From Unio delphinus (lineage: Eukaryota; Mollusca; Bivalvia; Unionida; Unionidae), in assembly GCA_029339505.1 (NCBI GenBank), contig JAQISU010000123.1, positions 5,507,501 to 5,571,500 of the forward strand: a DNA stretch of 64,000 nucleotides, read 5' to 3'. The stretch's first letter is position 1; each line of letters starts with the position of its first letter. Below are positions 60,643 through 64,000 of this stretch, in pieces. A program made the position numbers and the translations under genes. The notes under the pieces are model-generated. The model was not told the origin of the DNA. It did no database searches and was given only the letters and a program-made list of their open reading frames with translations.

Positions 60643-63600
60643 GTGGCATCCCTAGCATAGAACATAAAATGGTATAGAACATAAAACCCATGATTTAAGT
60701 GCTTCATCCCTAGCATAGAACATCAAACCCACGATTGAAGTATGGCATCCCTAGCATAGAATATCAGACACACGATTGAAGTATGGCATCCCTAGCATAG
60801 AACATGAGACCCACGATTGAAGTATGGCATCCCTAGCATAGAACATGAGACCCACAAATGAAGTATCGCATCCCTAGCATAGAACATGAGACCCACGATT
60901 GAAGTATGGCATCCCTAGCATAGAACAGGAGACCCACGATTGAAGTATGGCATCCCTAGCATAGAACATGAGACCCACGATTGAAGTATTGCATCCCTAG
61001 CATAGAACATGATAGAACATGAGTCCCACAATTGAAGTATTGCATCCCTAGCATAGAATATCAGACACACGATTGAAGTATGGCATCCCTAGCATAGAAC
61101 ATGAGACCCACGATTGAAGTATGGCATCCCTAGCATAGAATATCAGACACACGATTGAAGTATGGCATCCCTAGCATAGAACATGAGACCCACGATTGAA
61201 GTATGGCATCCCTAGCATAGAATATCAGACCCACGATTGAAGTATGGCATCCCTAGCATAGAACATGATACCCACGATTGAAGTATGGCATCCCTAGCAT
61301 AGAACATGAGACCCACAATTGAAGTATCGCATCCCTAGCATAGAACATAAAATGGTATAGAACATCAAACCCACGATTGAAGTATGGCATCCCTAGCATA
61401 GAATATCAGACACACGATTGAAGTATGGCATCCCTAGCATAGAACATGAGACCCACGATTGAAGTATGGCATCCCTAGCATAGAATATCAGACACACGAT
61501 TGAAGTATGGCATCCCTAGCATAGAACATGAGACCCACAATTGAAGTATGGCATCCCTAGCATAGAACATGAGACCCACAATTGAAGTATCGCATCCCTA
61601 GCATAGAACATGAGACCCACGATTGAAGTATGGCATCCCTAGCATAGAACAGGAGACCCACGATTGAAGTATGGCATCCCTAGCATAGAACATGAGACCC
61701 ACGATTGAAGTATTGCATCCCTAGCATAGAACATGATAGAACATGAGTCCCACAATTGAAGTATTGCATCCCTAGCATAGAACATGAGACCCATGATTGA
61801 AGTATCGCATCCCTAGCATAGAACATGAGACCCACAATTGAAGTATCGCATCCCTAGCATAGAACATAAAATGGTATAGAACATCAAACCCACGATTGAA
61901 GTATGGCATCCCTAGCATAGAATATCAGACACACGATTGAAGTATGGCATCCCTAGCATAGAACATGAGACCCACGATTGAAGTATGGCATCCCTAGCAT
62001 AGAACATGAGACCCACAATTGAAGTATCGCATCCCTAGCATAGAACATGAGACCCACGATTGAAGTATGGCATCCCTAGCATAGAACAGGAGACCCACGA
62101 TTGAAGTATGGCATCCCTAGCATTGAACATGAGACCCACGATTGAAGTATCGCATCCCTAGCATAGAACATGATAGAACATGAGTCCCACAATTGAAGTA
62201 TTGCATCCCTAGCATAGAACATGAGACCCATGATTGAAGTATCGCATCCCTAGCATAGAACATGAGACCCACAATTGAAGTATCGCATCCCTAGCATAGA
62301 ACATGAGACCCACGATTAAAGTATGGCATCCCTAGCATAGAACATGAGACCCACAATTGAAGTATGGCATCCCTAGCATAGAACATGAGACCCACGATTG
62401 AAGTATCGCATCCCTAGCATAGAACATGAGACCCACGATTGAAGTATCGCATCCCTAGCAAAGAACATGATAGAACATGAGACCCACGATTGAAGTATGG
62501 CATCCCTAGCATAGAACATGAGACCCACAATTGAAGTATTGCATCCCTAGCATAGAACATGAGACCCACGATTGAAGTATCGCATCCCTAGCATAGAACA
62601 TGATAGAACATGAGACCCACGATTGAAGTATGGCATCCCTAGCATAGAACATGAGACCCACAATTGAAGTATGGCAGCCCTAGCATAGAACATGAGACAC
62701 ACGATTGAAGTATGGCATCCCTAGCATAGAATATCAGACACACGATTGAAGTATGGCATCCCTAGCATAGAACATGAGACCCACGATTGAAGTATGGCAT
62801 CCCTAGCATAGAACATGAGACACACAATTGAAGTATCGCATCCCTAGCATAGAACAGGAGACCCACGATTGAAGTATGGCATCCCTAGCATAGAACAGGA
62901 GACCCACGATTGAAGTATGGCATCCCTAGCATAGAACATGAGACCCACGATTGAAGTATTGCATCCCTAGCATAGAACATGATAGAACATGAGTCCCACA
63001 ATTGAAGTATTGCATCCCTAGCATAGAACAGGAGACCCACGATTGAAGTATGGCATCCCTAGCATAGAACATGAGACCCACGATTGAAGTATTGCATCCC
63101 TAGCATAGAACATGATAGAACATGAGACCCACAATTGAAGTATCGCATCCCTAGCATAGAACATGAGACCCACGATTGAAGTATGGCATCCCTAGCATAG
63201 AACAGGAGACCCACGATTGAAGTATGGCATCCCTAGCATTGAACATGAGACCCACGATTGAAGTATCGCATCCCTAGCATAGAACATGATAGAACATGAG
63301 TCCCACAATTGAAGTATTGCATCCCTAGCATAGAACATGAGACCCATGATTGAAGTATCGCATCCCTAGCATAGAACATGAGACCCATGATTGAAGTATC
63401 GCATCCCTAGCATTGAACATGAGACCCACGATTGAAGTATCGCATCCCTAGCATAGAACATGATAGAACATGAGTCCCACAATTGAAGTATTGCATCCCT
63501 AGCATAGAACATGAGACCCATGATTGAAGTATCGCATCCCTAGCATAGAACATGAGACCCACAATTGAAGTATCGCATCCCTAGCATAGAACATGAGACC

Positions 63601-64000
63601 CACGATTAAAGTATGGCATCCCTAGCATAGAACATGAGACCCACAATTGAAGTATGGCATCCCTAGCATAGAACATGAGACCCACGATTGAAGTATCGCA
63701 TCCCTAGCATAGAACATGAGACCCACGATTGAAGTATCGCATCCCTAGCAAAGAACATGATAGAACATGAGACCTACGATTGAAGTATGGCATCCCTAGC
63801 ATAGAACATGAGACCCACAATTGAAGTATTGCATCCCTAGCATAGAACGTGAGACCCACGATTGAAGTATCGCATCCCTAGCATAGAACATGATAGAACA
63901 TGAGACCCACGATTGAAGTATGGCATCCCTAGCATAGAACATGAGACCCACAATTGAAGTATGGCAGCCCTAGCATAGAACATGAGACCCATGATTGAAG
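60643..64000. repeat. 41-bp satellite array, about 80 copies, runs off window
   Basis: Unit GCATCCCTAGCATAGAACAT followed by GAGACCCACGATTGAAGTAT and G. Frequent variants are CGCATC/GGCATC/TGCATC, CACGATTG/CACAATTG, AATATCAGACAC and a longer unit with an extra ATAGAACATG insertion. A higher-order duplication with 1290-bp spacing (62121-62710 and 63411-64000) is visible. No spacer-like unique sequence exists between units. Confidence 0.97.

Noticed and set aside
60643..64000. Regular short repeats that could be taken for a CRISPR array
   Set aside because: The whole 41-bp unit repeats with no unique spacers, there are no cas genes, and the surroundings are animal DNA.

Overview
The window is nuclear DNA of an animal, most likely a bivalve mollusc. 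Three things suggest this: a spliced gene with large AT-rich introns, several tandem-repeat families, and DIRS, Tx1/L1-like LINE and Polinton elements together. The species assignment is inference.

Layout. (1) From 1 to about 32.7 kb lies one plus-strand host gene. Nine exons (465-603 to 32644-32748) join in frame and encode part of a GALT/HIT-superfamily (galactose-1-phosphate uridylyltransferase-like) protein, with a CxxC pair and an HPHLH motif. Both gene ends are outside the window or not found. Its introns hold minisatellites, dispersed repeats, a decayed reverse-strand LINE copy (15.4-16.7 kb) and a near-complete DIRS retrotransposon (3093-10216). (2) At 33.7-35.1 kb lies a decayed fragment of a second DIRS-like element. 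(3) From 35.4 to 58.9 kb there is a three-level nest. A 57-bp tandem array is split by an L1/Tx1-like LINE (14-bp target duplication, poly-A tail). The LINE ORF2 is split by a 16.9-kb Polinton/Maverick (polintovirus), 40571-57513. (4) At 60.6-64 kb a 41-bp satellite runs off the window.

The Polinton has long terminal inverted repeats. Its genes are a packaging ATPase, a zinc-ribbon/PLA2 pair offset by -1 at an A9 run, a DDE integrase, and a 1209-residue protein that combines a family-B polymerase, an SF1 helicase and an HNH domain. It also has a Cys-rich protein, a NUMOD/HNH homing endonuclease, a coiled-coil virion-type protein, two pX/pVI-like small proteins, a double-jelly-roll-type major capsid protein, an adenain-type protease, a possible fibre protein, a two-TM protein and a predicted minor capsid protein. 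Apart from the A9 offset I see no broken gene, so the element looks young and able to make virions (inference).

The most unusual signal is a family of short palindromes, with about 6-9-bp arms and usually a 3-nt or CTAG centre, scattered through this Polinton. Many sit exactly at gene 3' ends with the stop codon in the loop. Others lie inside genes, where one subfamily is always read in the same codon phase. Nearly every Polinton gene also has an AT-rich TATA-like block abutting its ATG.
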